Positions 15,998 to 24,925 are shown, counted from the stretch's first letter. The stretch is DNA of 64,000 nucleotides from an uncultured Prevotellaceae bacterium (GCA_900316985.1 ONFE01000007.1:1-64000); one strand, 5' to 3'. Notes: generated by a model not told the origin, from the letters alone. Program-made: numbers and translations.

Positions 15998-16615
15998 ATG
16001 AAAAACAGATTTCTGATATTGCTTTTGCTTGTGGCTGTAGGAAGCCTGAGTGTCTTACATGTGGAAGCTCAGAAGGCGGCCGGCAAGCTTGTCTATTCGG
16101 TGGCTACCGACGGATATGTGAACGTGCGCCAGGCTCCTTCTGCCAAATCCGAGGTGATAGGTGTTTTGGCAACTGGTCGCAAAGGGGCTGTCTTGCTGAG
16201 TTCAAAAGGTACCTGGTGGAAAGTTCGTGTGGACGATGTGACGGGCTATGTAAACAGCAAGTACGTACAATTGGGTACGAAGCCAGCCGTGGTCAAGAAT
16301 CTTCCAGAGTTCCACTATGAGGTAGTGGCTACCTGCAATACAATGAAAGAGGTGAAGGATTTCTTCTACTATTGTCCCGATGCCTTGGATGGCTCGCCTG
16401 TCTATCGAACTAACGAGAGAGGAAAGCAGGTCTATAAAATCTGTATAAGTTGCCATTCTACGCGTAGTGCTGCCGAGAAGGCCTGCAAGGTGACGAATGA
16501 TTTATTCGGCAATGATTTTGCGAAGGTATGGACCACGAAGGGACTGGCTGAATGCGTCTATCTGCCCATTACACCCGCTGATAAGCGTGCCATTCCGCTG
16601 ACGCCAGGGGAATAA
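15998..16615 (+). CDS. Exported SH3b-domain protein
   Basis: A 205-residue exported protein. A signal peptide (1-24, ending HVEAQ) is followed by a bacterial SH3 domain (about 32-85): GYVNVRQAPSAKSEVIGVL and GTWWKVRVDDVTGYVNSKYV. The C-terminal half (HYEVVATCNTMKEVKDFFYY ... AEKACKVTNDLFGNDFAKVW) looks like a SPOR-type alpha/beta unit, suggesting peptidoglycan contact, but this is a weak assignment. ATG 15998 is chosen because the -7-like box at 15959-15966 precedes it by about 30 nt. It reads into the two small lipoprotein genes downstream. Confidence 0.75.
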   Translation: MKNRFLILLLLVAVGSLSVLHVEAQKAAGKLVYSVATDGYVNVRQAPSAKSEVIGVLATGRKGAVLLSSKGTWWKVRVDDVTGYVNSKYVQLGTKPAVVKNLPEFHYEVVATCNTMKEVKDFFYYCPDALDGSPVYRTNERGKQVYKICISCHSTRSAAEKACKVTNDLFGNDFAKVWTTKGLAECVYLPITPADKRAIPLTPGE

Positions 16616-16676
16616 CGATGACGTCAATGATAACGTTAACGATAACGATAACTTGAAATTTGAAACCTGAAACTCT

Positions 16677-17162
16677 ATGAAAAAGTATTTGATGATAGTC
16701 GCGATGATTGTGGCAATGCTGACGGGATGCGCCACCAGCGCCGAGAAGCTGGAGCGTCAGGCTCGCGAGGCTGCTTTTGTAGAAGAGGCCTTGCAGAACC
16801 GTCACTATACGATAGACATAAACATGATGCATCCCCTGAGAGGGAGGGCTGTCAATGTGACGAGCAATTACTCGGTGGAGGTGAGGGGCGACACGCTGGT
16901 GTCTTACCTTCCTTATTTCGGCAGAGCCTATCAGGTGCCCTACGGAGGTGGAAAGGGCCTGAATTTCATTGCTCCGATTACGGGTTACCAGAGTGAGACC
17001 GTCCACAAGGGCAGGACTCGCGTGATGCTGACTTCCGAGAATGAGGAGGACAGTTACCTGTATGTGCTGGAGATCATGAGCAATGGTAACAGTTCCGTGG
17101 AGGTGCAATCGCGCCAGCGTGACCGTATCTATTATACGGGGCAGATGAATCTCTGGCCTTGA
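16677..17162 (+). CDS. DUF4251-type lipoprotein
   Basis: A 161-residue lipoprotein with lipobox MLTGC (Cys about 18). The body (YTIDINMMHPLRGRAVNVTS ... GDTLVSYLPYFGRAYQVPYG) matches the pattern of DUF4251 proteins of Bacteroidales, predicted small beta-barrels in the envelope with no known role. It lies 61 bp after the SH3 gene; the gap is filled with AACGAT tandem repeats (about 16616-16652) and contains no promoter box I can see, so co-transcription is likely. Confidence 0.7.
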   Translation: MKKYLMIVAMIVAMLTGCATSAEKLERQAREAAFVEEALQNRHYTIDINMMHPLRGRAVNVTSNYSVEVRGDTLVSYLPYFGRAYQVPYGGGKGLNFIAPITGYQSETVHKGRTRVMLTSENEEDSYLYVLEIMSNGNSSVEVQSRQRDRIYYTGQMNLWP

Positions 17163-17182
17163 CGTCAACAATAACGATAACA

Positions 17183-17258
17183 CCCCCCTCCAACCTCCCC
17201 GAGGGGAGGGGATAGGAAGGGGACTTTAAACTTTAATCTTTAAACTTTAATCTTTAAC
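17183..17258. repeat. G/C-rich palindrome (copy B) and TTTAA tandem repeats
   Basis: 17183-17222 holds CCTCCCC-GA-GGGGAGGGG with a further GGAAGGGG, the same design as the in-frame repeats at 12141, 49824 and 62827. It is followed at 17224-17258 by tandem CTTTAAACTTTAAT units just before the next ATG. Confidence 0.55.
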
Positions 17259-17263
17259 CTCAA

Positions 17264-17554
17264 ATGAAGAAGTATTTGTTTTCATTGGTCTTTGCCTTCT
17301 CGGCGTTGGCAATGCTGAACGGATGTATTGTTTCCGAGCAGAAACTCACGGATAAGGTTCAGGCTGCCATCGTGGATGACGAGCAGTCGAAGGGCAAGAC
17401 ACTCGAAGTGACGGAGTTCTCACTGGGCGACAAGACTGGCAAGAACTACCAGGGGGTGCTGAAAGGCAAACTCGATGGTAAAGAGGTAGTCTATGACGTG
17501 AAGGTGACAGACGAAGGCGATGACTTCGACGTGGACTGGACCCTCAGGCCATAG
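17264..17554 (+). CDS. Small lipoprotein, unknown function
   Basis: A 96-residue lipoprotein: signal peptide and lipobox MLNGC (Cys about 21), then 75 residues predicted as one alpha helix and a four-stranded sheet (TLEVTEFSLGDKTGKNYQGV, GKEVVYDVKVTDEGDDFDVD). The signal peptide resembles that of the preceding DUF4251 gene (MKKYL...), so the two may be a related pair. I do not recognise the domain. It is probably the last gene of the 15998-17554 unit. Confidence 0.65.
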   Translation: MKKYLFSLVFAFSALAMLNGCIVSEQKLTDKVQAAIVDDEQSKGKTLEVTEFSLGDKTGKNYQGVLKGKLDGKEVVYDVKVTDEGDDFDVDWTLRP

Positions 17555-17607
17555 ACTTCCTTGTGCTTTTCAGGTGATTATTTGACGTTCCCTTCGGGCG
17601 TCGGTTT

Positions 17608-18393
17608 TCAATTCCATTGATGCTGGGCGGCCAATGCTATAAACATATAGTGAGAGGAGGCTCCGCCCAGGCAGTATTCCGTTTGTTGCCAGAGGAAGGG
17701 AAATTCCAACAGCTCGGGGAAATCGGGACGGATGAGTGCCGTGCCTGATACCACTCCTCCGGGGATATACGACCAGTCGGCGCGATTCAGGCCGTAGGCC
17801 GTTGTTGCCGATTGGGAACCCACGATTCGCTTCTTTTTCCTTGTTTTGCGCCTCGAAGATTTCCTTGGCAATATTGAGACAATGTACGGAGAGGGTGTCG
17901 TTGAAGCCCTTCATCACCCTGGAGATGGCGGCCAGCTGGGCTGCCGTCTGCATCTCACGCACGGGATTGTTCTCCGTGAATATCCAACGGTCATCGGCAT
18001 TGCCTTTCTTGCCGTCGGTCATGGCGGCGGCATCTCCCAAGAGCACATACTGGCGGAGGTTGTTGCAGATAATGCCTCGATAGAGACGTCCCAAGGAGAG
18101 ATAGCTGTTCACCACGCTGAGCGCACCGTTCTCCACTTGTTGCAACAGGTCGTTCTTGCCGTCGGGCTCATGGATTTCCGTCACGCGAGTGTTCTGGTTG
18201 ATGGATGTCACATCGAGTTCCGGATGCTTACACCAGCCTGATGGCCCTCGGGATAGATATCATCGAAAGCCATCACATCCACTCCCTCCGCATTGAAATA
18301 GCCTCGGTCGTTGAGCTTGAATGTCTGGGCGTTGATGGCCGTGGTGCCTGTAATGAGAGCACCGCAAATAATGAGTTGTCGGAAATGGTTCAT
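17608..18393 (-). pseudogene. GH9 glycoside hydrolase relic
   Basis: Remains of a secreted GH9 enzyme in pieces. Residues 1-60 from ATG 18393 give the signal peptide and TFKLNDRGYFNAEGVDVMAF, then DIYPEGHQAGV, after which the frame is lost near 18220. A middle piece in another frame (about 18205-17820) reads NQNTRVTEIHEPDGKNDLLQ and GRLYRGIICNNLRQYVLLGD. A third frame (about 17820-17608) gives the C-terminus ADWSYIPGGVVSGTALIRPD and WQQTEYCLGGASSHYM. An intact enzyme would be roughly 800 residues, so more than 500 residues are deleted and at least two shifts separate the rest. It follows a serine hydrolase that is also broken. Confidence 0.8.
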
Positions 18394-18410
18394 AACGGAT
18401 AGATAATAGG

Positions 18411-19478
18411 TTATAGAACGGGTAGCAGGTATTCCCAGATGAGATCGATGTAAGGCTGATAGAGCGATGATGAGGTGGTGAGTACCAATACGGCGTCACG
18501 GTCAGGGAATACAAAGATGTATTGTCCGGCATAGCCATCGGCACGGAAGGCGTTGTGGCGGCATATCCACATCTGGTAGCCGTAGCCCTGTACCCACTCG
18601 TTGTTGTCCTTGCTGAGTCCGGCCTTCTCTATGTCCTCGAAGCGTGTGCCGGAGGGTGCTGAAGGCACCTGGTAGCTCGACATCTCCTTGAGCCATTCGG
18701 CTGGTACTATTTGCTGGCCGTTTCATTCACCTTTCTGTAGGAAGAGCTGGCCCATCTTCGCCATGTCCTCGGTTTTCAGGTGAAGGCCCCATCCGCCGCA
18801 ATTGATGCCCTGCGGACTCTCTTCCCATTCGGGGCGCTGGATGTGCAACGGCTGGAAGAGGCGCTTGTCGAGATAGTCGATCAGCTTCTCGCCCGTCACC
18901 TTCTGGAGGATGGCCGAAAGCATGTAGGTGCCCACGGAGTTGTAGAGATAGTATTCGCCGGGCTTGTGCTTCACGGGCCAGGCCAGGAAGCCCGTCACCC
19001 AATCCACCTTGTTGACGGTATCCTTGTTCACGCGTGGCTCCTCATCGTGGCCGCAGGTCATGGTGAGCAGGTCGCGTATGGTCATGTCGTTCAGATACTC
19101 GCTGGAATCGGCAGGCAGTTGGTCGGGGAAGAAACTCACCACCTTGTCCATGAGGTTCAGTTTTCCCTCGCTGATAGCCAGTCCGATGGCCGTGGCGGTG
19201 AATGTCTTACTGACGGAATGCATCACGTGTGGCTTGTCTGCCGCCTCTCCGTTGAACCATTTTTCGAGCAGCACCTTGCCATTCTTCACAATCATGATAC
19301 TATGCAGCTGAATGGAATCGGGTGGGGCAGGACGGCTCTTGGTTGCTTCCACAAAGGAATCCACGGCTGCTTCCATCTCTGCCGTGGCCGTACCGCGTGG
19401 GAGGTCAATCACTTCTTTTTGGGTACAACCTGACAAAGCCATGGCTGTTAGGAAAAGGGAAAACAAAACTTTTTTCAT
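18411..19478 (-). pseudogene. Serine hydrolase (class C beta-lactamase fold) split by one in-frame TGA
   Basis: The full frame has 355 positions from ATG 19478, with one internal TGA at position 252 (plus 18723-18725). The protein is a lipoprotein (lipobox ALSGC) of the beta-lactamase/transpeptidase-like family: SxxK is S88-V-S-K91, followed by the YNS motif near 179. Immediately after the stop the same frame continues with NGQQIVPAEWLKEM and QGYGYQMWICRHNAFRADGY, which family members carry. LFLQKG-x-W-NGQQIVPAEW is the usual context, so TGG (Trp) to TGA is the simplest explanation. The -7 box lies at plus 19519-19526. A truncated 251-residue product would lack the C-terminal active-site strand. 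Confidence 0.85.
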
Positions 19479-19518
19479 AATTACTGTAGTTGGTAGTAAG
19501 TTTAAAATTGTTATTGTG

Positions 19519-19526
19519 CAAAGATA
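19519..19526 (-). promoter_or_regulatory. Promoter -7 box of the serine hydrolase relic
   Basis: Plus CAAAGATA reads TATCTTTG on the minus strand and leaves a leader of about 35 nt before ATG 19478. This supports that start over the ATG at 19538, which lies upstream of the box. Confidence 0.6.
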
Positions 19527-19554
19527 GGGATTCATCATAAATGTACAAAAAAAT

Positions 19555-19577
19555 ATCGCGGGAAAAATCCCCGCGAT
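19555..19577 (-). terminator. Terminator after the PL1 pectate lyase gene
   Basis: ATCGCGGG (19555-19562) and CCCGCGAT (19570-19577) form a perfect 8-bp stem around a 7-nt loop. The minus-strand T-run corresponds to plus A-run 19547-19553. It lies 31 bp beyond the stop at 19609. Confidence 0.85.
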
Positions 19578-19608
19578 TACAAATCACTACCTAAAAAGAT
19601 ACTAAAGG

Positions 19609-20811
19609 CTACAAAGCAGGAAGAATACCGGCACCTCCTTTGCCCTGTAAGACCTCAGGTACCATGCTTGCCTCCATGGGAGTATACTTATATGGCATGG
19701 TTACCTTGCCCTCTTCCTCAACGTTGAATGCATCAATGAAGACGTTGCCTTTCAGGTTCCAGGCAATGGCGTCTTTCTGCCGGAAAGGATTTTTCACGCC
19801 CTTGTTGAAATAGCAGCCCTCCACGAGCATTTCACAGCCCTTACGGGCATTGGCGGCAGCACTGTTGCCGGCACAATCGTATAGGCAGTTGAGCACATGG
19901 ATGGTACCCCAACGTGCCATGGGCATACGCTGGTCGCACCCTTTGCCCCAAATGCAGCAGGCATAGGTGACGTTGAGGTTGTCAACGCCTTGATTGGGAT
20001 TGTCGCTGGCTCCCACGAGATTGGTGTTCATGTGCATATAGGAACGTTCGCTATAACTGAAGGTGCACCATGAGACGGTGATGAAGTCGGCGTGCGAGTT
20101 GATGTCGAAGTTGGCATCCATACCATCCTGGAATGCACAATGGTCCACCCAGAGGTGAGTGGTGCCGGATGCCGTGAGCAGGTCGTCACCGCTTACATCC
20201 ACGGAACCGGGGCCTTCAAACCGGATGTTGCGCACGATGATATTGTCGCATCCCCTCAGACTGAGGATGCCCGAGTTGCGAAAGTCTTCCTTGGAGTCGT
20301 TCAGATAGTCAATCAGCAGTTGGCGGACGTGGTATTCGGCTTCCTCCCTGACTCGGTTTCCATTGCTGAGTGTATAGCCGTTGCCTGAGGTCTTCAGAGC
20401 CTTTACGTTGGCTTCATCAAGCTTTTCCCTGATTTCCGGTGTCATTTTGAAACGGGTGGTCAGCAAGGCGCCGTTGCAACCGAGGAGAGTCTTGTTCTTC
20501 AGCATCTCTACCCGTATGGTCTTGTCGATGATGAAGGGGCCGTTGCTGCCGTCGAGCACCACGATATCGTTCTCCTTCAAAGCTTTTAGGATGGTCTTTG
20601 CCATATCGCCGCCGTTGCTTTTCAGGGTAATGCTCTTTCCGCCTTCTCCGCCGTTGAGATTGAAGCATCCGCCTTCAAGGCTGGTGCACACTGCCCACCC
20701 GAATGGCTTTCCCAAGTCATATTTACATGTCTTCTGAGCTTGAGTGGAAAGAATGGGGAGAAGTACTGCCCATAGCAATGCCGTCAAATACTTTCGATTG
20801 AATAATTGCAT
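19609..20811 (-). CDS. Secreted pectate lyase, PL1 family
   Basis: A 400-residue exported right-handed beta-helix lyase acting on polygalacturonate. A signal peptide (1-25, ending STQAQ) precedes the core. Family motifs are HLWVDHCAFQDGMDANFDIN, a calcium-site region with clustered Asp, and QRMPMARWGTIHVLNCLYD, which carries the catalytic-arginine type segment. Its length is normal for single-domain PL1. It has its own promoter (-7 box, plus CAAAGGTA 20846-20853; leader about 28 nt) and terminator. It diverges from the thioredoxin-esterase gene, with a palindromic candidate operator (20892-20909) between them. Confidence 0.88.
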   Translation of the reverse strand: MQLFNRKYLTALLWAVLLPILSTQAQKTCKYDLGKPFGWAVCTSLEGGCFNLNGGEGGKSITLKSNGGDMAKTILKALKENDIVVLDGSNGPFIIDKTIRVEMLKNKTLLGCNGALLTTRFKMTPEIREKLDEANVKALKTSGNGYTLSNGNRVREEAEYHVRQLLIDYLNDSKEDFRNSGILSLRGCDNIIVRNIRFEGPGSVDVSGDDLLTASGTTHLWVDHCAFQDGMDANFDINSHADFITVSWCTFSYSERSYMHMNTNLVGASDNPNQGVDNLNVTYACCIWGKGCDQRMPMARWGTIHVLNCLYDCAGNSAAANARKGCEMLVEGCYFNKGVKNPFRQKDAIAWNLKGNVFIDAFNVEEEGKVTMPYKYTPMEASMVPEVLQGKGGAGILPAL

Positions 20812-20891
20812 CTTTCGATTTGTTTAAGATGAGTTTGTCTGGTTGCAAAGGTAAATCATTTTTTCCTAAAACCAAGGAAAAGGTGCTGGAA

Positions 20892-20909
20892 TTTGAAATA
20901 AATTTCAAA
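20892..20909. promoter_or_regulatory. Palindrome between divergent pectin-region promoters
   Basis: TTTGAAAT-AA-ATTTCAAA is a perfect 8-bp inverted repeat with a 2-bp centre. It lies 39 bp from the PL1 -7 box (20846-20853) and 30 bp from the -7 box TACTTTTG (20939-20946) of the thioredoxin-esterase gene, so one regulator could control both. Confidence 0.45.
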
Positions 20910-20966
20910 ATGTATGGAATGTTTAGGGTTTTTATTTGTACTTTTGCAGAGAAAATCTTATAGAGA

Positions 20967-22274
20967 ATGAAAAGACAATTGTTGATGATATTGGCGATGA
21001 TAATCTGTGGACTGTCATTGCAAGCACAGGGATTTGATCAGCATGATGCTGATGAGAAGTATGCCACGGAACTGGTGAAGGTCGGTGAAACGGCTCCCGA
21101 TTTCAAGCTTAAGACACCGGATGGTAAGGCTTTGAAACTGAGTAAATTGCAAAAAGGCCGATGGACTGTTATCGACTTCTGGGCTTCGTGGTGTCCTGAT
21201 TGCCGTAAGGATATCCCGAGTGTGAAACGAATGTATGAAGACTTTGCTCAGAAAGGCGTCCAGTTTGTGGGTGTCTCTTTTGACACAGACAACGAGGTCT
21301 GGAAGAATGCCATTGCCCAATACGACCTGAAGTTTCCGCAGGTAAGTGAATTGAAAAAGATGCGCGAGTCACAGGTGGCTCAGGCATACGGTGTGAAATG
21401 GATTCCGTCCATGGTGTTGGTGAACCCGGATGGAAAGGTGGTGCTTTCCACGGTGATTGCCGACAAGATGGAACGCACGCTTACCGAAACGTTTGCCCCA
21501 AAAGAGCGTCTAGTAATCGGGACTGTTGAAAAACTGACGATTGACGGAAGCAAGGGGAATTTGGCTGCCGTTATCCAGAAACCTCATTTGGCGCAGGGAC
21601 AGCAGTGTCCGATGGTGATGCTCTGCCACGGATTCGGTGGAACGAAGGAAGGACAGCTTTTCGACTTGATAGCTGATTCTCTGGCCATGCACGGCATTGC
21701 CAGTATTCGTTTTGATTTCAATGGACACGGCGAGAGTGAGGGCGACTTTGTGGAAATGACGGTTCCCAACGAGATTGAGGATGCCAAGAAGGTATATGAA
21801 TATGTACGCGATCTGCGCTATGTGGATAAGGTGGCGATTCTCGGCCATTCCCAGGGAGGTGTGGTGGCCTCGATGACTGCCGGAGAACTCCCCGATGACT
21901 TTGCTGCCGTGGTGCTGATGGCTCCTGCCGCCGTGCTCCGCGATGATGCCATCCGTGGAAATACGATGGGCAAGACCTATGATCCCTATGGTGATTTTGA
22001 ATACATTGATATTTGGGGCAAGCATTTGGGACGCGATTATGTGAAGACGGCCTTCCGCCTGCCTATCTATGAGACGGCAGCACATTATCAGGGACCGGCA
22101 ATGATCATTCATGGTACGGGTGACCGTGTGGTGCCATATACCTACGGATTGCGCTTTCATCAGATGTGGAAGGGCTCGGCTTATGAAGAGTTGGAGCAGT
22201 TCGACCATGGGTTTATGCAGAATGTCTATAGGGCGGCACGTCTTGCTAGTGATTTCCTAATAAAGAATCTTTGA
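20967..22274 (+). CDS. Thioredoxin-like domain fused to feruloyl-esterase-like hydrolase
   Basis: A 435-residue exported protein. After a signal peptide (1-21), residues 36-178 form a TlpA/ResA-like thioredoxin domain with active site WCPDC (C76, C79). Residues 185-435 form an alpha/beta hydrolase of the cinnamoyl/feruloyl esterase type: HGFGGTKEG, FNGHGESEGD, nucleophile S295 in GHSQGG, D386 in HGTGDRVVP, H414 in FDHGF. Both active sites look complete. Feruloyl esters decorate pectin and xylan, which fits the neighbouring lyases. Why a disulfide-active domain is attached is unclear; it could service Cys-containing secreted enzymes. The -7 box is TACTTTTG at 20939-20946. Confidence 0.85.
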   Translation: MKRQLLMILAMIICGLSLQAQGFDQHDADEKYATELVKVGETAPDFKLKTPDGKALKLSKLQKGRWTVIDFWASWCPDCRKDIPSVKRMYEDFAQKGVQFVGVSFDTDNEVWKNAIAQYDLKFPQVSELKKMRESQVAQAYGVKWIPSMVLVNPDGKVVLSTVIADKMERTLTETFAPKERLVIGTVEKLTIDGSKGNLAAVIQKPHLAQGQQCPMVMLCHGFGGTKEGQLFDLIADSLAMHGIASIRFDFNGHGESEGDFVEMTVPNEIEDAKKVYEYVRDLRYVDKVAILGHSQGGVVASMTAGELPDDFAAVVLMAPAAVLRDDAIRGNTMGKTYDPYGDFEYIDIWGKHLGRDYVKTAFRLPIYETAAHYQGPAMIIHGTGDRVVPYTYGLRFHQMWKGSAYEELEQFDHGFMQNVYRAARLASDFLIKNL

Positions 22275-22282
22275 AACTATAT

Positions 22283-23212
22283 ATGTTAAAGAGAATCTGC
22301 GATTTTATAGCCCGATGGATGGGCGTGCTGGTATTGGTGTCAGCCGTTGTGGCTTTGCTATGGCCTGAACTGTTCAGTGGCATCAAGCCGACGGTGATTA
22401 ATCCGTTGCTGGGACTGGTGATGTTCGGCATGGGACTTACGTTGCGACTGGAGGATTTCAAGATTGTCTTCAGTCGTCCGAAAGATGTGATTACGGGATG
22501 CCTGGCTCAGTTTTTCATTATGCCGTTGCTGGCGTTGTTGCTGACACGTATTTTCGGCCTGAGTGATGAACTGGCATTAGGAGTCGTGCTCGTAGGTTGC
22601 TGTCCGGGAGGCACGGCCTCGAATGTCATCACCTATCTGGCAAAGGGCGATGTGGCTTTGTCGGTGGGTATGACGGGTGTGAGTACCCTTCTGGCACCCT
22701 TCCTGACGCCTTTGCTTACATGGCTTTTGGCAGGCCATCGGGTAAATGTGGATATGGTGAGCATGTTCCTCAGTATCTTGTGGGTGGTGATTCTGCCCAT
22801 CGTGCTGGGTCTTTTTGTGAGAAAGGGCCTGCCGAAGTTTACGGAGCGCGTGGTGGCTTATCTTCCGGCGTTCTCGTCGCTGGCCATTGCAGCCATCGTG
22901 GTCATCGTGGTGTCTGCCAATGCCGCCAAACTGATGGTTGGCGGATTGCTTATCATTGCTATCGTGATGCTTCATAACCTTTGCGGTCTGGGCCTTGGCT
23001 ATCTGATAGGTCACGTCCTGAAGTTGGAGCATAAGAAGCGAGTGGCCATCTCCGTGGAAGTGGGTATGCAGAATTCTGGATTGGCAAGTGCATTGGCGGC
23101 CGCTCATTTTGCAGTCTATCCTCTGGCTACAGTTCCCGGGGCCATCTTCAGTGTGTGGCACAACATCTCCGGTGCCATTGTTGCCAGACTATATAGTCGT
23201 AATATAAAATAG
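22283..23212 (+). CDS. BASS-family sodium-dependent transporter
   Basis: A 309-residue inner-membrane protein of the bile acid:sodium symporter (BASS) family with about nine or ten helices. Recognisable motifs are NPLLGLVMFGMGLTL in the N-terminal repeat, the crossover-like CCPGGTASNVITYLAKGDVA, and VGMQNSGLASALAA in the second repeat. Bacterial members move organic anions such as pantoate or other acids; the substrate is not evident here. It begins 8 bp after the stop of the esterase gene and is followed 3 bp on by pyrK, so it sits in one transcription unit. A TTG at 22271 is an unlikely alternative start. Confidence 0.85.
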   Translation: MLKRICDFIARWMGVLVLVSAVVALLWPELFSGIKPTVINPLLGLVMFGMGLTLRLEDFKIVFSRPKDVITGCLAQFFIMPLLALLLTRIFGLSDELALGVVLVGCCPGGTASNVITYLAKGDVALSVGMTGVSTLLAPFLTPLLTWLLAGHRVNVDMVSMFLSILWVVILPIVLGLFVRKGLPKFTERVVAYLPAFSSLAIAAIVVIVVSANAAKLMVGGLLIIAIVMLHNLCGLGLGYLIGHVLKLEHKKRVAISVEVGMQNSGLASALAAAHFAVYPLATVPGAIFSVWHNISGAIVARLYSRNIK

Positions 23213-23215
23213 AAT

Positions 23216-23986
23216 ATGATGAAGAAATATATTTTGGATTTATCGGTGAGCGCCTGTGAGCGCATCAACGAGAAGTATGTGCTGCTGAGGCTCACCGACG
23301 ACCAGCCGCTGCCGGAGATGGTTCCCGGGCAGTTCGTAGAGGTTCGTGTGGATGGTTCGCCCTCGACATTCCTGCGCCGTCCGATTAGCGTGAACTTCGT
23401 TGACAGAGAGAAAAACGAGCTTTGGCTGCTGGTGGCTACCATCGGCGACGGCACACGCCGTCTTGGACAGCTGCAGGCAGGCGACATTGTGAACTGTGTG
23501 CTGCCTTTGGGCAATGGCTTTACGATGCCCACGGAGCAGAAGAAAGTGCTGTTGGTGGGTGGCGGCGTTGGGGTGGCTCCCTTGCTTTATTTCGGAAAAC
23601 AGCTGAAAGACCGCGGTATGGAGCCTACTTTCCTGCTGGGAGCCCGTTCTGCCAAAGACCTGCTGATGCTGGAAGAGTTCGAGAAGTACGGTCGCGTGTT
23701 CGTCACTACCGAGGACGGGACGGCTGGCGAAAAGGGCTTTGTCACCCAGCATTCGCTCCTTCAGAAAGAATCGTTCGACCAGATCAGCACTTGCGGCCCC
23801 AAGCCCATGATGGTGGCTGTGGCGCGGTTTGCCCGTAAGGAGGACGTATTCTGCGAGGCTTCGCTGGAGAACCTGATGGCCTGCGGACTGGGAGCATGCC
23901 TCTGTTGTGTGGAAAAGACCACCGAGGGTAATCTTTGCGTCTGCAAGGAAGGTCCCGTGTTTGATGTTAAACGCTTAATGTGGTAA
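23216..23986 (+). CDS. pyrK: Dihydroorotate dehydrogenase electron transfer subunit
   Basis: A 256-residue iron-sulfur flavoprotein that passes electrons from PyrD FMN through FAD and a 2Fe-2S cluster to NAD+. The FAD-binding barrel has LRRPISVN near 53-60, the NAD-binding fold starts at VLLVGGGVGVAPL near 111, and the cluster cysteines lie in ACGLGACLCCVEK and LCVCKEGPV (about 223-243). Length and order are typical. A second ATG directly follows the first (23219). It ends 3 bp before pyrD, the usual class 1B pair, and acts in de novo pyrimidine synthesis in the cytoplasm. Confidence 0.93.
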   Translation: MMKKYILDLSVSACERINEKYVLLRLTDDQPLPEMVPGQFVEVRVDGSPSTFLRRPISVNFVDREKNELWLLVATIGDGTRRLGQLQAGDIVNCVLPLGNGFTMPTEQKKVLLVGGGVGVAPLLYFGKQLKDRGMEPTFLLGARSAKDLLMLEEFEKYGRVFVTTEDGTAGEKGFVTQHSLLQKESFDQISTCGPKPMMVAVARFARKEDVFCEASLENLMACGLGACLCCVEKTTEGNLCVCKEGPVFDVKRLMW

Positions 23987-23989
23987 GGT

Positions 23990-24901
23990 ATGGCAAAACT
24001 GAATGTAAAGATAGGAAAACTGGGACTGAAGAATCCCGTGATGACTGCCTCGGGCACGTTTGGCTACGGCGTTGAATTTGCCGACTTTGTGGACCTCAGT
24101 CAGATTGGCGGCATCATCGTGAAAGGCACCACGCTGAAGCCTCGCGAGGGCAACGACTACCCCCGTATGGCCGAGACTGCCCAGGGCATGCTCAACTGCG
24201 TGGGACTTCAGAACAAGGGTGTGGATTATTTCTGCAAGCATATTTATCCTGAGGTGAAGGACATCCAGACCAATGTGCTGGTGAACGTCAGTGGCTCGTC
24301 GCCCGAGGACTATGCCGAATGTGCCGCCCGTATTGATGAGCTGGAAGGCATTCCGGCCATCGAACTGAACATCTCGTGTCCTAATGTGAAGCAGGGCGGT
24401 ATGGCCTTTGGCGTCACCTGCGAGGGGGCTGCCTCGGTGGTTCGTGCCGTTCGCGAGCGCTATCACAAGACGCTCATCGTGAAACTCTCGCCCAATGTGA
24501 CGAACATTGCCGACATTGCCCGTGCCGTTGAGGCCGAGGGTGCCGATAGCGTTTCGCTAATCAATACGCTGATGGGCATGTCGATAGATATTGAGAAACG
24601 CCGTTCGCGGCTGAGCATCGGTACTGGCGGACTGAGCGGTCCGGCCGTGAAGCCCGTGGCCGTGAGGATGGTATGGCAGGTAGCCCGTGCGGTTAAGATT
24701 CCCGTGGTTGGCCTTGGCGGTATCATGACTGCCGAAGACGCCATCGAGTTCCTGATGGCCGGTGCTACCGCCATCGAGATTGGAACGGCCAACTTCATTG
24801 ATCCTGCAGTTACTATAAAGGTACGCGACGGTATCAACGACTGGCTCGACCGTCATGGTTGCAGTTCGGTGCAAGAAATCATCGGAACCGTGGAAGCCTG
24901 A
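23990..24901 (+). CDS. pyrD: Dihydroorotate dehydrogenase, class 1B catalytic subunit
   Basis: A 303-residue FMN-dependent TIM-barrel enzyme oxidising dihydroorotate to orotate. Substrate and FMN motifs are [19 protein letters not shown] (with the catalytic Cys of class 1), LIVKLSPNV, and [20 protein letters not shown] near the phosphate site. It pairs with the adjacent PyrK subunit, which defines class 1B. An intrinsic terminator at 24926-24950 follows, ending the unit that began with the thioredoxin-esterase gene. Confidence 0.95.
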   Translation: MAKLNVKIGKLGLKNPVMTASGTFGYGVEFADFVDLSQIGGIIVKGTTLKPREGNDYPRMAETAQGMLNCVGLQNKGVDYFCKHIYPEVKDIQTNVLVNVSGSSPEDYAECAARIDELEGIPAIELNISCPNVKQGGMAFGVTCEGAASVVRAVRERYHKTLIVKLSPNVTNIADIARAVEAEGADSVSLINTLMGMSIDIEKRRSRLSIGTGGLSGPAVKPVAVRMVWQVARAVKIPVVGLGGIMTAEDAIEFLMAGATAIEIGTANFIDPAVTIKVRDGINDWLDRHGCSSVQEIIGTVEA

Positions 24902-24925
24902 CAGCTCTTACGAAACAATAAAAAA

